Positions 12,801 to 22,553 are shown, numbered from the stretch's first letter. The stretch is DNA of 64,000 nt from Mactra quadrangularis (GCA_025267735.1 CM046303.1:30790380-30854379); one strand, 5' to 3'. Program-made: numbers and translations. Notes: a model not told the origin generated them from the sequence alone.

Positions 12801-15800
12801 TATAGACTGCTGTTGTATAGGATCTCTTATGGTCGCTTTGAGGGTCACATGGAGATGACCCTTGAGTCAACCAATCAATGCGTAGCTATCATCTAGGCAA
12901 AACATTATTATTGTTATTGTAATTTCTATATTTATACCTAGGTTTGCAAGCTAATTTGATGGCGGTGTTATTCACAGGCTCTGATTGGACAGCTCTTTTC
13001 AAATAAAGTGATGTAGACGAGTTTAATAAGTTACAAAACAAAATGATTATGTCATGAATATTGTAATGAGAAAAGGTCACCTGAACATGACCCTTATAAC
13101 AAAATAGTTAGATCTTAAATTAGCAACTAGGCAAGTGGAGAATTTAAGATCGGGTTTTAAGTTTTAATCAGATTGAACAAGTAAATCTGTGAGCTAATGC
13201 TCACTAGTGATACCCCCGCCAAAATCTAAAAATATGCGACAAACAGGAAGTAGATGAGCAAGGAGCATGAAATCGCTTAACACCACATGGGACTATGAGA
13301 TGAAGCAATATGCAAAGTATTAGGCTGCTGCATGTTATAGTTGCTGAGAAAACTGCGACAGAAATTTTGTAACGGACGGACGCACGCACGGACACACGCA
13401 CGGACAAGGGTAAAACAGTATACCCCCCTCTTCTTTGAAGCGGGGGTATAATAATTGTAAGCAGCATTTTCAAGCTGTTTTGATTAACCCAACAATTGCT
13501 TCACCCTAGCGGTAAGATTCCAATAATAGTCTTAAACTCACGGCTTCAAGGAAATCGGAGGAGGAAACGTTAAGTATCTGCCAAGGTGCTTGAACCTGTA
13601 ATTTCCTGCTTGCAAGTCAGTGGTGCTTTTCACAAAAATTCTTACAAAAAAATTCTTCATAAGTCAAAAGCAAGAAACATTTATAAAATGCTCATTTTTT
13701 GGGTTATCAATTCTAAATATAATACAAATTGCGTAGAATTGTGAATACCTTTTGAATATCATATCACAGTTATGCTTATCATCCGTCTGACTTTAAAGTG
13801 CTAAGTATATGAAAATGACTTACGAAGATTTTTTTCGTATGAATTTTTGTGAAAAGCACCACAGATGTTTTACCAACTCAGCCATTCTGGCTGATGAAAA
13901 TAACTCAGAAATAATTGGAACATATCATTATACATACAGTTTTACTACGAAATAGTTAATAGATTTGGGTACATGAGTACTTACTAATTATAGGTTCACA
14001 GCCAGTTTCTACCTCCATTAGTACATCCTTTGGTTTCACCTAAAATGAAATGTGGTGAAATAATATTATCAATAACTAGAAATATGGTCCAACACTTCTT
14101 AAGCAGCTAGCCAAGTGAAACAGCCGAATAGGCTGCTTCAGCGGGGTGACCACTTCAGAGGGGGTTGGGTCTGGGGGTCAGGGGTTTGGAGGTAAAGTTT
14201 TGCTGACATAGATAAAAATATAAATACTTGCCAATTGGTCTGTATACATATAACAAGTACTTAGTCAAAATTTTGTTAATAAACCCAACTTGTTGTAGTT
14301 TTAACATTTACAGTTAGCAATAAAATTTCAGCACAGTACATACATGTAATTGTTAAGTCTTGCCAACTGAAAATATCTTAAACAAAGAAACTTAACTTTT
14401 ACAATGTCAACTTTCAAAATGTAATTTCATACAGAAAAATTGTAAAACTATTTAACAATGAGATAGATTTTAATTTTACAACAATTTATCAAAGCAGTTT
14501 TGCAGCTAAATTCCAGAAAAATGACTTTACTGGCTGCTAATACAACTTTTGTTGCTGCACAAATGGGTGAAGCAAAAACCCTCTAACTTTGATTTGATAG
14601 GTCAGTTGTTGGAGCTGCAAGTGCTGCAAATCTTTGTGGCAAGGGCAATAACCCATGCAAGAATGTTCACTCTATTGAATACCTTGAGGAGGTTAAGTTT
14701 TTGTCAGATTACATGATATTATCATTTACATCAACATAATCAAATGCAAACACATAAAGCAAAAGCCTTTTTTGCATTAAAAGTAATAATTGGACATTGG
14801 CTCAAACCTACAACCCTAAATATAAAGATCTGAAACTTGCCTCTAACATTAAAAATTTAGCTACAGAGGAGGGGCAATCATAATAATGAAGGTCCTTCAT
14901 ATGAGTCAGCTATGACAGTTCTATGTTATGATCATGTCAATATTATTATGAAATAAAAGCTCTAAATGAAACTGAACACAACTAACCACTCTCCCATCTT
15001 CAAAAGTAACTGTTTCCATATTTATAATCTGTTTTAACCATGCTCCACTGAAATAACAAAAATAACAAGTAAATCTGTGAGCTAATGCTCACTAGTGATA
15101 CCCCCACAAAAATCTAAAAATATGCGACAAACAGGAAGTAGATGAGCAAGGAGCATGAAATCGCTTTACACCATATGGGACTATGGGATGAAGCAATATG
15201 CAAAGTATTAGGCTGCTGCATGTTATAGTTGCTGAGAAAACTGCAACGGAAATTTTGTAACGGACGGACACACGCACGGACAAGGGTAAAACAGTATACC
15301 CCCCTCTTCTTTGAAGCGGGGGTATAATTAGAACTTTCTTACTGTAACAACCACAGAGGTTTTTCTGAGAATTCTTTTAGTTTATTCTTCATTTCTGTCC
15401 AACACAATTCATTTACAGGTTTCCAATTACAAATGGTGCCAGCTCATCTAAACAGAGTTCTTGACTCTAAATACAATATCTATTTCATTAGGAGCTAAAC
15501 TCTTTTCCAAACAGGGAAAAAAATCTAACTTGTAATTTTGTTTAGGTAACAGCAAGACTTAAACTGACAAAAATTGAACCCAGATTGTCTAAAGTCCAGT
15601 GTTCTAACCACTGGACTATAGCTTAACCCATTCTAATCAATTTCAATCAAACAATTAACCAATTTCAGATTCTAAAATCAGGACACCCCTAAATGATTCA
15701 AGCAAGCAATTAATTAATTCCTGTTTTAAGTAATTGTGACTGCCCTGAATGAAACAAACTACTGGTTAACCCAAACTTTAAATGTCAAGATAGAAAGAGC

Positions 15801-18800
15801 TATAAATTATCAAATATAAAGCTAAAAACAACCCGGGTTGGTAGTCCATTTGGTACACAACTGGTGTCCGGAAGAGGGTATGGGTTTGTATCCCACCCTG
15901 GGGTGATTATATCCTTCCTTGAAAATTTGATAATGATGTCAATTTTCCTCCATTAATAAGGTATATGGTGAAGTTTATGGCCTTGTGGAAGGGTAGGTAA
16001 GAACTGGTTACAGACAAGGGTATAGGAAAACTAGGTTATAGTCGCTGGATGCTGTAAAATAACCTAAAAAATTGTGTTGACATGGCTTTAAACATAATAT
16101 AAATAAATATAAACAAATAAAGCTAAAAACAAATTCCATTTAATACAGCTGAAACTTCAATATTATGATAATAAATAAATAAAAACTATAGCATATTGGA
16201 CGTACCTTTTTATTCCTAAGTTATACAGTTTTTCTGGATCAACTTTTGGAAGTGTATCTTTCAACTAAAATATAAATATTTATACTTTGAACTCAAATAT
16301 AAATTTAACATTACAACACATTAACATGGTGCTTTCAATTTTGGTTTAAAAGCTACACTAAAATAAATTTCTTTTTCAAAAACAGTACAGAAGTAACAAG
16401 AGCAGCCCAAGGACAGTGCACTTGACTTTCGTGTGTTTTGTTCATGGCAAGGCATTGTATAAAGGGGTATAACTCCAAAAATAATCCATTCACAGTTAGG
16501 TCCCTTAATAGTGGGGTAGACATTGTACCGACAAATAAGTGTAAAAACTTGAAGTCAAATATCTTGATCAGAATTGAAGATATTCTACCAAGGGAAAACT
16601 TTAACCTCATATTTTGCAATTTATTAAGTATAGAAAGGCAATAACTCTAAAAATAATTCATCCAGAATTATCCTTTTCACAGTAAGGTTGATATAGTCCA
16701 ACTGAATAAGTATACCAACTTTCAATAAAATATTTTGAATAGTATTGAAGATATAAAAATTTGAAAACTTTAACCTCACAAGCAACGCTGACGCCAATGC
16801 CGACGCAAAATTGATAGCATAAGCTCTCATTTTCTTCGAAAAGTCGAGCTAAAAATCATTACAAAAAGTCAAGTTTAAAAAAAATAATCTCTTATACTGA
16901 TATTCATTGGTAAGCAGTTCAAAATATTAAGATAGTATTCTTTTTTAAGTAGTTCAAATATTAAGCCAGTATTCATAGGTATGTAGTTTAAAATACAAAA
17001 TGTATTAAGACAGTACAAGGACTACAATGAATATAAACAATGACCTTGATTATATAAGCCATCACAGTTTTCTCACCATCCATTGATGTCCTTGATTGAC
17101 CTTGAACTGAAACAAAATATAAACAAGAAATGTAATGTGAAAACCACATTAAAGCCGGATTTTCATCAAGATCTGACCATAAATGACATTTCATCAAGAT
17201 CTGACCATAAATGACAGAGATATCTAACATATTAAAAACAAAAATTACAAAAGGAAATAATCCATAATAAAGCCAGGTAGAGTTGTGGTTACTTTATTCT
17301 GTCCATCACATGGGATGTTATCATTGTATGAAGTTTCATAAAGATTTGACAATAAATGGCAGAAATATAGGGTAGAGAAAAAAACGAACACAATTGTTAA
17401 CCACAACTGACGCCTGACCACTGGTATATCAATTGCAAGTTAGTGTGTTATTTTTCAACCAACAACAGGACAGAGTAGAGGCAAATTAGGAAAAAATGAA
17501 ACAGATGCAATTGAAAAACTTTTTAAGCCAACATGACGGGTTTTTCAGAATCTGGTAGAGGCACAAAAAGGGCAAGGACATTTATGAGACCATGGTCATT
17601 ATTTTTATAATTGAGACGAGTTAAGCTATATAAACATAAGTGCCTTTCTTCTAATATTACAGGGGCTTTAATAAACCGTTTTTCATAAATTTTCTGAAAA
17701 GTCATGCAGTTTCTTCAACTCTGCTACTATTGGTGATTTTTACCTTATCAATAAAATTGAAATAAAAAGTTAAAAATGTACATAAAACTTAAAGTAAGGT
17801 GTCAGTCCTTGTCCCAATCACTGCATAAAGTCCTAAATTTTAACATAGAAAATCAAGAATACAAAACTTTATATCGAATGAATCCATAACAGGCTATAAA
17901 CCCTACAAAAACTAGACATTAAACTTATCAGTTCATACCTACCATTAGAAATGTCCTGCCCAGGACTTAAAGAAGGTGACATGGTAACTGATTTAGAACT
18001 GACAAGTTCTACATAATCAACTGTTAACTGATTATCTTCAAATTGTTGGTGTTCAATACCTCGCCATTCTTAAAAGTAGAAATAATACAAAATAATAATC
18101 AAATATCATGAACTGTACATGGGTGGGGAGATAAAGTTTTAAAAATACTGAAAAGGTGCTTTCAAAGCACTGAAATATACTGATTTCATACTAATAACAT
18201 AGAGTAATTTATTCTCAAAATACTGAAATCAGTATTAATACTGAAAACTTTCACCCATGTGAACAATAATGTAAATAATGTATGCACATAAAAAGTGTGT
18301 CATAAATATAATTACTGACTCTCCAACTATTCAATTTAAATTCTACAATTAATTTTGATATTTCCACCTAAAGGGAAAAGTTATTAGCTTCTTATGAAAA
18401 GGTTAGAAAGAAAAGGAAGTAAAAAGGCCAAAGCTCGTTAGACTGGCTGAATGCTGTAAAAGATAACGATCCAGTTCAAAATCCAGTGTGCAAACAGTCA
18501 TACTTCAGCAGTGGCTAGCTATAAATAGATCTTGAATGTGTCTTGTAAGTAATGCAAAATTTTGCAAACAGTATAATAAATATAACGTACCATGCTTTCC
18601 TCTGACACTGCTTTCACTAAACATATGTTTAAATTCAAGCATGGCATCCTGTAAAAATAATAATTAATCTTTATATAGAAATGTATGTTCACAAAAGGCA
18701 GAAATAACAAAACATGAATTATTTTACAATAAAACATGGCTGTTCTATTTTACACCCCATATTTACAAAAAATTGTAAATATCCCATAATTTTCTGCTTT

Positions 18801-21800
18801 TGATCTAAGAAGGGGCTGGAATAAACATATGAATTGTGATGAGGAATAAATTGATCAGTAAGTGCTTCATATAAAACGATCAAGTAAACCAATGGTTTTG
18901 CAATGATAGAATAGAAAGAACTAAGATTTGAGCGATCAGGGGTGTGGTTCAGTATCTCAAATGTCCATTTGAAGGACAGATACTTGCATTCCAATAAAAG
19001 CAAAGATTACTTTAATGTCTTTTCAAGCAAATTGTGACAATTTACTATAAGTCATATAATGTATGTATCACATGACATACATGTATTACCCATTATACAT
19101 ACATACATAAACATACACATATACACATACATTACGTGCAATTGCACAGAAAATTTTACAATTCACAATTCAACATGCTTTATTGTGGAATAAAATATTG
19201 GCACGGAATTTGATGCTCTAATTGAAGCTACACAAATTTCATCAGGCGAATTAAGTGGTGTTCAAACTATAAAATTACACACACACAAAAAAACAACAAA
19301 AATTCAAAGATATACTAATTTATATTTACCACATCTTTTGGTCCATGTAATAAAAACTTATTTGCTGGAACTATACTCTCAGTCATACCTAACATTAATC
19401 CTGTAAAAAAAAGTAATTTGAAAATAAATCACAGGGATGTATAAATGTTTCTACCAAACTATCAGTAGTCTGTAAATGAGTAAAATGTTAAGCTATAAAT
19501 ATAACAATATAACAATACTTAATAGTGTAGAGGTATCGGTGTTTCAATCTAATTTATCAGTGAATTATTTTATATAGTGAATTATTTTACACTCAATTGT
19601 CAATTAATACTTAATTTATAGTGCATATTTTATCTATAAAAGTTCATATTAATTATTTTTGAGTACTGCATTTCTAGACAAGTGCATTTTGAGCCAAACA
19701 AGTTGAAATTTAGATTTAACAGGTCTGTGGATAAATGGAAAAAAAAGCTGGAATTTCACAGCCCTGTCCATTGTGGACACCAGCAGGGCAAGCAGACAAC
19801 TCCCAGTTTCATTGACAGCAAACTGCTTGAAACTCCCCCAACAGTGAACAGTTGTCTATGAGAAACAGAGCTAAGGTAAAGAATCATTAGAAAATTGTAC
19901 ATTCTAATGACATCATTACATGATGAATGACATTCAACTAATAGAAACTTTACCTAGAAGGCCTCCAACATTGTTCCAGGAGTTGTATGTAAAAAATATA
20001 TTATATATAGGTCCAATCTTAAATCTGAAATACATAATATAAAAAAGTTAAAGTGAGTTTTAAAGACTGCTTCAATATAAAATGTTCAGTGACTTTACAA
20101 TTTTGTACAATAACCCCTGATCATTGAAATCACCTTTAGGCAAGTGATCCCTCACAGCAACTTTTTACACTTGGATGGAGTTGAACAACTGTAGGTAAAT
20201 TTCTTGCTCAAGGAAAGTAGCAGTGGGGTTCGAGCCCTGGCCCTCTTGATCCCTAAGCACCTGTCCTACCACTGGACCACTGTTCCATTCAATATGTTCA
20301 TTTTTTACATGTATAAATAAAAGGCCAACATATCTGTTGACAAAATCAATATACATTTAACAAGAAATACCTTACATGAAAAAGAAAAGCAAAAAAGCAA
20401 ACATAAAGTAGAAAATACTTACGGTATATCAACTACATGTCTTTGTGTACCTTCTGTACAGTTAAACAAATATCTGAAACATATATTATACATATCTTAT
20501 ACTGTAAATGCGTACATTTATCACAACAAATGATTTACAAACAAGGACCAAGATCAATTTCCTGCGTGACACATAAATCATAACAATCTTGAAAGACTGT
20601 GTGTTGCCAAGGATGCACATTTGTGTCATTTGCACATGGAAAATCAAATTTAGGAATGAAAACTCATGTTAATGAGCCAAGTGGTGCATTCACTTCCAAT
20701 TTTAATTAACAGCCACGTTGGAATAGGCAAAAGGTCAAAATCCAATAGTGTGTGAAAGCTTTTTGATTTAATCGAAAGTTAGCTTGTAAATAACACATCT
20801 TTGCAACAGCATGCCTCAGTTAGAATAACATTTTGAAAATGTGAATAGGTAATTAAGAATATTAATTGCACAGATATAGCTCGTTTAAGATAACTTGAGA
20901 CAAAATACAACGATGACATTTTTATACACAGGTGGATTTAAGTTTAGTACACATAATTATCGACTATTATCAGCATGTTTTTGATGTATTAAATTTAGTA
21001 CGAGAATACACGTTCCACGCATTAAGACATGTTTAATACTTTCATTACGCAAAATCAGCTAACCTCCCTGTTTTATGTAATACCTGAGTCCCAAATATGT
21101 AAACAAACTGAGTCGTTTGTCTCAAGTTATCCTCAACGAGCTATAGCAAAAACATCCTTCTCCTCTTGACCCTGACAATTATTACCAATGGGTACATTGG
21201 GCCTACTATTATAAATCCTTGGCAAAATACTGCTGAAAGACAACAGTTTATCACCATTGTCAGTGTTTGAAGAGAAACATCTTTGACAAGTCAAAATGAC
21301 AATGAATACTTTCATTTCATTGCACAATATGAAATAACTGATTTAACAATGATGGTTCAATAAAATTGTCTCATAGAGCAGTTATACAAAAAAATTTCTG
21401 GCACACACTGCCAACCTTTGATAAATTTCTCTTGTATACAATAAAACAAGCTACTTTTTCATTGGTTTGATAAAATCTGAGTGACTCAATTATTCCATAG
21501 TTTTATGATAAAAATAAGATAAGTTGATAGACTTTTATTTGGGCCGTCATCGGAAACCTTGAACCCTGGTCTTAACCACAGTACCATCAAGATATCTAAG
21601 AAAATTACCTGTCCAAAGCTGTCCTAAGCAGGATACATCTTCCTTGTCCAAGAAAACCAGGTGACAATACCTCCAGCCTAGCTGTGGCAGATACTGGTAC
21701 ATCTTGCTTTAACTTCTTCTTATAGCTATCACTACGGGCAGTTTGTCTGTTATACATACTCTGAAACATAACAAAAAATACTTTGAAAACAATAGGAGTG

Positions 21801-22553
21801 ATTAATATCTAAGACTAAGATTTAAGACAAATATTTGATCCTTATCTACTGTACCCCATTGTTTAAGTAAATCCATACTTTTCAAAGATTAGCACATAAA
21901 GAGTTGCTGATTCAAAAAAAACTTTCATGATGAATGATCAGTTTGTTGATATAATAAGCAATGAATGAATGATTTGTTAATAAGATGGAAAATGCAAAAG
22001 GTTCCAGTGAATTTTGTCGCTATTTAAACCATAACCATTTAATTGACACCCCCCCCCCAAGGTTAAGCCTGGTAGCATGAAGTTATGACAACTGAATTTT
22101 AGAGTCGAAAAATTACATGTAGGTAAAAATATAGTTTAACACATGAACCAAACTTAGATATAAATTGACGGATCGAAATATAAGAACTGTCAAATGCATA
22201 TTTTTAGATTAGAATACTGAGTTTCTATCATCTATGTTTTAATGGTTTGCAGCTCAGTTAAAATAAAAGTAAATAAATAAGATTGTTTTAGAAAGTTTAA
22301 TATACAAGTGATTCAGACCAACCGATACAAGTTTATCAATAACACAAAACATGCAATATACACATCAATGACGAAATGTCTATGCAATAGACGAAAAAAT
22401 CGTATCCGAAAACTAGTCAACTAAACTCACCTGAGCTATGCTGTAAATGGAAGAAAATCTCGATTGACATAAAACTGATGCTGCTTGTATTCCTGGACGA
22501 TTTGAGGTCCTGAATAAACAAACAGCAACAAATGTTGAACGCTTTATGAACAT
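342..22553 (-). CDS. ELAC2: Zinc phosphodiesterase ELAC2 (tRNase Z, long form), 21 exons, complete
   Basis: Endonuclease that removes 3' trailers from precursor tRNAs in nucleus and mitochondria. I traced 21 coding exons on the minus strand: 22553-22431, 21760-21609, 20473-20423, 20024-19954, 19400-19330, 18648-18591, 18068-17943, 17106-17045, 16264-16206, 15047-14987, 14039-13985, 12518-12362, 11520-11293, 11003-10807, 9971-9875, 8290-8149, 6437-6292, 5740-5677, 4948-4828, 2019-1796, 893-342. All introns are GT-AG and the sum is 2817 nt (938 aa plus stop), close to but longer than the human protein (826 aa). The N-terminal half is a degenerate metallo-beta-lactamase domain (YLFNCTEGTQRH near 109, NSWNNVGGLLG near 125-135). 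The C-terminal half is catalytic: FLGTGSA (501-507), DCGEG, SHLHFDHH (562-569), NH at 648, SGD (668-670), RHST (705-708), LTHFSQR (726-732). All expected zinc ligands are present. Odd points: the PxKxRN loop reads PSIDRG and the HEAT motif reads HEGT. Confidence 0.93.
1147..1190 (+). repeat. Fragment of the CAATCT/AGATTG element (B family)
   Basis: CAATCTCTGTGAACAGATAT and the next bases match the left end of the full copies at 11761, 12779, 25728 and 57014, then similarity stops. It is followed about 30 bp later by an A-family copy. Confidence 0.6.
1222..1503 (+). repeat. A-family element (TACCCCC/GGGGGTA), copy 1
   Basis: Near-identical to 13176-13452 and 15064-15330. It begins ACAAGTAAATCTGTGAGC with a GTGAGC-TAAT-GCTCAC hairpin and ATACCCCC, and ends CTTCGAAGCGGGGGTA. 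The ends can pair, and the body includes GGACGGACGC repeats. No coding capacity. This copy carries extra bases after CCCCCGC relative to the others. Confidence 0.75.
1796..4948 (-). CDS. ELAC2: ELAC2 exons 19-20: distal metal-binding motifs
   Basis: Exon 19 (4948-4828) encodes AMPVNHTSNSYGLAI and KLVYSGD. His648 and Asp670 are the expected metal ligands. Exon 20 (2019-1796) encodes LLIHEGTFDD, RHSTTSQA and ILTHFSQRF. His728 is the last ligand, and His706 of the HST motif is conserved. The family HEAT motif is HEGT here (689-692). The intron between them (2020-4827) holds two complete pogo-like elements. Confidence 0.9.
2305..3212. mobile_element. Pogo/Tigger-like TIR element, 908 bp, non-autonomous
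   Basis: Left end CAGTATAACCTCTGCTAACG and the inverted right end CAGTGTAACCTCTGTTGAGC are flanked by TA on both sides (2303-2304 and 3213-3214). Subterminal GAGCGGCA/GAGCGACA motifs recur at both ends. A 16-17 bp unit CTCTGCAGAGCAACAC is repeated three times at 3120-3168. No transposase frame. It sits in ELAC2 intron 19. Confidence 0.75.
3377..4766 (+). mobile_element. Pogo/Tigger-like element, 1390 bp, encoding only a CENP-B-type HTH
   Basis: The TIRs share 17 bases (CAGTAAAATCTCAATAT) and are flanked by TA at 3375-3376 and 4767-4768. The inside holds a two-exon frame for a CENP-B N-terminal domain (separate entry). At about 1.4 kb it is shorter than autonomous pogo/Tigger elements and has no DDE catalytic region. 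Confidence 0.82.
3911..4403 (+). CDS. Stand-alone CENP-B/pogo-type HTH protein, 87 aa, two exons
   Basis: Exon a 3911-4027 encodes MMSRKRSELSLKDK to EKYGIGKTQ. A GT-AG intron (4028-4256, tract tttgtttatattttaag) joins it to exon b 4257-4403, which encodes VHSILKRKAEYLD, the basic block PSKRKRIWKK and a TGA stop. The joined product matches the pogo/Tigger N-terminal helix-turn-helix (K-SQRQLAEKYGIGKTQ then ILKRKAE) across the junction, which supports the intron. There is no DDE domain, so it could bind DNA but not transpose. It may repress or mark family copies, or may simply be a deletion remnant. Whether it is transcribed is unknown. Confidence 0.6.
5038..5277 (+). mobile_element. TGGTGC MITE, 240 bp, copy 1
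   Basis: Inverted ends TGGTGCTTTTCACAAAAATT / AATTTTTGTGAAAAGCACCA flank about 170 bp with no gene. It is the reverse orientation of the copy at 13621. It is flanked by CAG on the left and CAA on the right, a possible degraded 3-bp duplication. ELAC2 intron 18. Confidence 0.8.
6550..6815. repeat. Degenerate F-family (GTTCCG) MITE copy
   Basis: Contains AAGCATTTGTGG, TTTTGCATTAACCAAGGTGG and GGAACTTTACTGTA, the same order as in the copy at 7907-8074. The left end is eroded. Confidence 0.45.
7284..7643. mobile_element. TIR element (TTAGGGACTTT), about 360 bp
   Basis: The left end ATTAGGGACTTTTGTCAGTT pairs with the inverted right end ATTAGAGACTTTAGTCAGTT. Further inward, GGTAAGTAGGTCC and GGACCTACCTA also match inverted. 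No coding potential. ELAC2 intron 16. Superfamily not assigned because the target duplication is unclear. Confidence 0.65.
7722..7899. repeat. Short inverted-repeat element (TTCAACTGTCAGTGGC)
   Basis: ATTCAACTGTCAGTGGC at 7726 is repeated inverted as GCCACTGACAGTTGAAT near 7875, about 180 bp overall. A related block occurs near 2255 (TTCAACAGTTAGTGGC). Confidence 0.55.
7907..8074. mobile_element. F-family pogo-like MITE, 168 bp
   Basis: The left CAGTATAGTTCCGCTATTAA and inverted right CAGTAAAGTTCCGTTATAAT ends follow the CAGTRNAG style of pogo/Tigger MITEs. TA precedes the element and TG follows it. Relatives at 6550-6815 and 49591-49746. Confidence 0.7.
8149..9971 (-). CDS. ELAC2: ELAC2 exons 15-16: catalytic core entry (GTGSA to HxHxDH)
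   Basis: Exon 15 (9971-9875) and exon 16 (8290-8149) encode residues about 491-570. They hold the FLGTGSA strand, the loop that in the family reads PxKxRN (here PSIDRG, 509-514), the DCGEG turn, and the histidine motif SHLHFDHHGG in place of the usual HxHADHHTG. The intron between them (8291-9874) is where a C-family repeat was split by a CAGGG/CCCTG element. Zinc-binding residues His563, His565, Asp567 and His568 are retained. Confidence 0.9.
8445..9625 (+). repeat. C-family repeat, copy 1, split by a 837-bp insertion
   Basis: Starts CAAGAAATGTAATGTGGAAA with a perfect AATGTGG-AAA-CCACATT hairpin and AAAGCCGG. Homology to 17122-17440 runs to 8588, stops, and resumes at 9426 (TCATTGTATGAAGTTTCATA). 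It then ends near GCTAAAAATCAC, a 3' end shared with the element at 16330-16860. Confidence 0.65.
8589..9425. mobile_element. CAGGG/CCCTG TIR element (D family), 837 bp, nested in a C-family repeat
   Basis: The left end CAGGGTTCTGCCAAGGAT and inverted right end CAGGGATCTGCCAAGGAT match at 17 of 18 positions. TCATT flanks both sides (8584-8588, 9426-9430), and the uninterrupted sequence exists at 17314-17330. CAGGG ends with a short duplication suggest hAT, but no transposase is encoded. Confidence 0.75.
10470..10692. mobile_element. Harbinger-like palindromic MITE, 223 bp
   Basis: Long near-perfect inverted ends begin GGCCACAACAAATTGATCAT (left) and GGCCACAACAAGTTGATCAT (right, inverted). 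They are flanked by TAA on both sides (10467-10469, 10693-10695), the 3-bp duplication typical of PIF/Harbinger. The arms continue through ATGTTCTATGGATT. ELAC2 intron 14. Confidence 0.82.
11155..11278 (+). repeat. Degenerate minisatellite, unit about 20 bp
   Basis: About six diverged copies of AGCTATAAATAGTATCAAA lie between ELAC2 exons 13 and 14. Confidence 0.65.
11761..12158 (+). mobile_element. CAATCT/AGATTG element (B family), 398 bp, with 9-bp target duplication
   Basis: Begins CAATCTCCGTAAACAGATAT and ends TTTAATCAGATTG. The 9-mer CATTTTTAC flanks both sides exactly (11752-11760, 12159-12167). Full-length relatives at 12779, 25728 and 57014. The internal blocks GATCTCTAC, GGTCACGTC, GACCAATCA and GAGAAAAGGTC are shared. 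Non-coding. ELAC2 intron 12. Confidence 0.82.
12779..13175 (+). mobile_element. CAATCT/AGATTG element (B family), 397 bp
   Basis: Same order of blocks as 11761-12158, ending with a duplicated GTTTTAA segment then TCAGATTG at 13175. An A-family copy begins at the very next base, so the right-hand target duplication cannot be read. Confidence 0.75.
13176..13452 (+). repeat. A-family element, copy 2
   Basis: AACAAGTAAATCTGTGAGCT to GAAGCGGGGGTATAATA. About 95 percent like the copy at 15064 by eye. It abuts the B element end exactly. Confidence 0.75.
13490..13905 (-). repeat. tRNA-derived SINE head, interrupted by a MITE
   Basis: On the minus strand TGGCTGAGTTGGTAAAAC (A-box type) is followed, after removing 13621-13864, by TGACTTGCAAGCAG, and then GGTTCAAGCACC (B-box type). 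The tRNA-like order is restored only if the insertion is removed. Confidence 0.6.
13621..13861 (-). mobile_element. TGGTGC MITE, 241 bp, copy 2, in a SINE
   Basis: Same ends as 5038-5277 but opposite orientation. CAG flanks both sides (13618-13620, 13862-13864). A 3-bp CAG duplication fits the CWG targets of some PIF/Harbinger-related families, which is inference. Confidence 0.8.
15064..15330 (+). repeat. A-family element, copy 3
   Basis: AACAAGTAAATCTGTGAGCT to CGGGGGTATAATTA, in the intron just upstream (in gene orientation) of ELAC2 exon 10, whose acceptor is only about 15 bp away. Confidence 0.75.
15562..15640 (-). repeat. tRNA-like SINE head fragment
   Basis: The minus strand reads TAGTCCAGTGGTTAGAAC (A-box type), then CTGGGTTCAA (B-box type). 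It does not fold into a full tRNA and has no CCA-adjacent acceptor stem, so it is a SINE remnant. Confidence 0.5.
15833..16122 (+). repeat. tRNA-derived SINE, plus strand
   Basis: The head GGTTGGTAGTCCATTTGGTA and B-box type GGTTTGTATCCC are followed by a body of about 200 bp and a tail GCTTTAAACATAATATAAAT resembling the molluscan GTTAAACC-plus-A-rich tails. ELAC2 intron 9. Confidence 0.6.
16330..16860 (+). repeat. Bivalve-type dispersed repeat with internal duplication
   Basis: Two related halves, each with AACTCYAAAAATAATYCATYC and later GAAAACTTTAACCTCA, are followed by GACGCCAATGCCGACGC, AGCTCTCATTTTCTTCGA and AAAAGTCGAGCTAAAAATCA. This 3' block is a familiar bivalve repeat signature. 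ELAC2 intron 8. Confidence 0.65.
17122..17440 (+). repeat. C-family repeat, copy 2
   Basis: CAAGAAATGTAATGTGAAAA to TTGTTAACCACAACTGACGC. It carries a local direct duplication of TTTCATCAAGATCTGACCAT (17162 and 17188) and preserves the site that is interrupted in copy 1. It starts close behind the acceptor of ELAC2 exon 8. Confidence 0.65.
18117..18260. repeat. Small inverted-repeat element (ACATGGGTG), about 144 bp
   Basis: ACATGGGTG at the left is mirrored by CACCCATGT at the right, with AAGTTTT/AAAACTT inside and several AATACTGAAA units. Similar right ends (ACTTTCACCCATG) occur near 33495, 48825 and 50855. Confidence 0.5.
19089..19135 (+). repeat. ATAC-rich microsatellite
   Basis: Imperfect CATA/ACATAC repeats. 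Confidence 0.6.
20140..20287 (-). repeat. tRNA-derived SINE (G family), truncated
   Basis: Minus-strand head GGTCCAGTGGTAGGACAGGT, B-box GCTCGAACCCC, then a body with TTGAGCAAGAAATTTACC, shared with 24365-24665. Confidence 0.65.
20600..21226 (+). mobile_element. Diverged D-family element
   Basis: GTTGCCAAGGATGCACATTT at the left and AAATCCTTGGCA at the right match the ends of the 8589-9425 element. The subterminal block (TTGTGTCATTTGC) also matches, but the CAGGG termini are lost. ELAC2 intron 2. Confidence 0.5.
22431..22553 (-). CDS. ELAC2: ELAC2 exon 1: start codon and mitochondrial presequence
   Basis: The ATG at 22553-22551 is the start because an in-frame TAA lies two codons upstream and the reading frame continues to the donor CAG|gtgag at 22431/22430. 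The 41 encoded residues begin MFIKRSTFVAVCLFR. They contain five Arg/Lys, many Ser and aliphatic residues and no acidic residue, as expected for an amphipathic mitochondrial targeting peptide. Known ELAC2 proteins are dual targeted, and nuclear isoforms arise from downstream starts. The next in-frame Met here opens exon 2 (SMYNRQTARSD) and would remove the presequence. Targeting is inferred from composition only. Confidence 0.8.

Noticed and set aside
13204..13473. Open frames across the A-family copies (13204-13473, 15092-15283, 1289-1600, minus)
   Set aside because: They exist because the repeat happens to be open. The similar peptides reflect the repeat, with frames broken differently in each copy.
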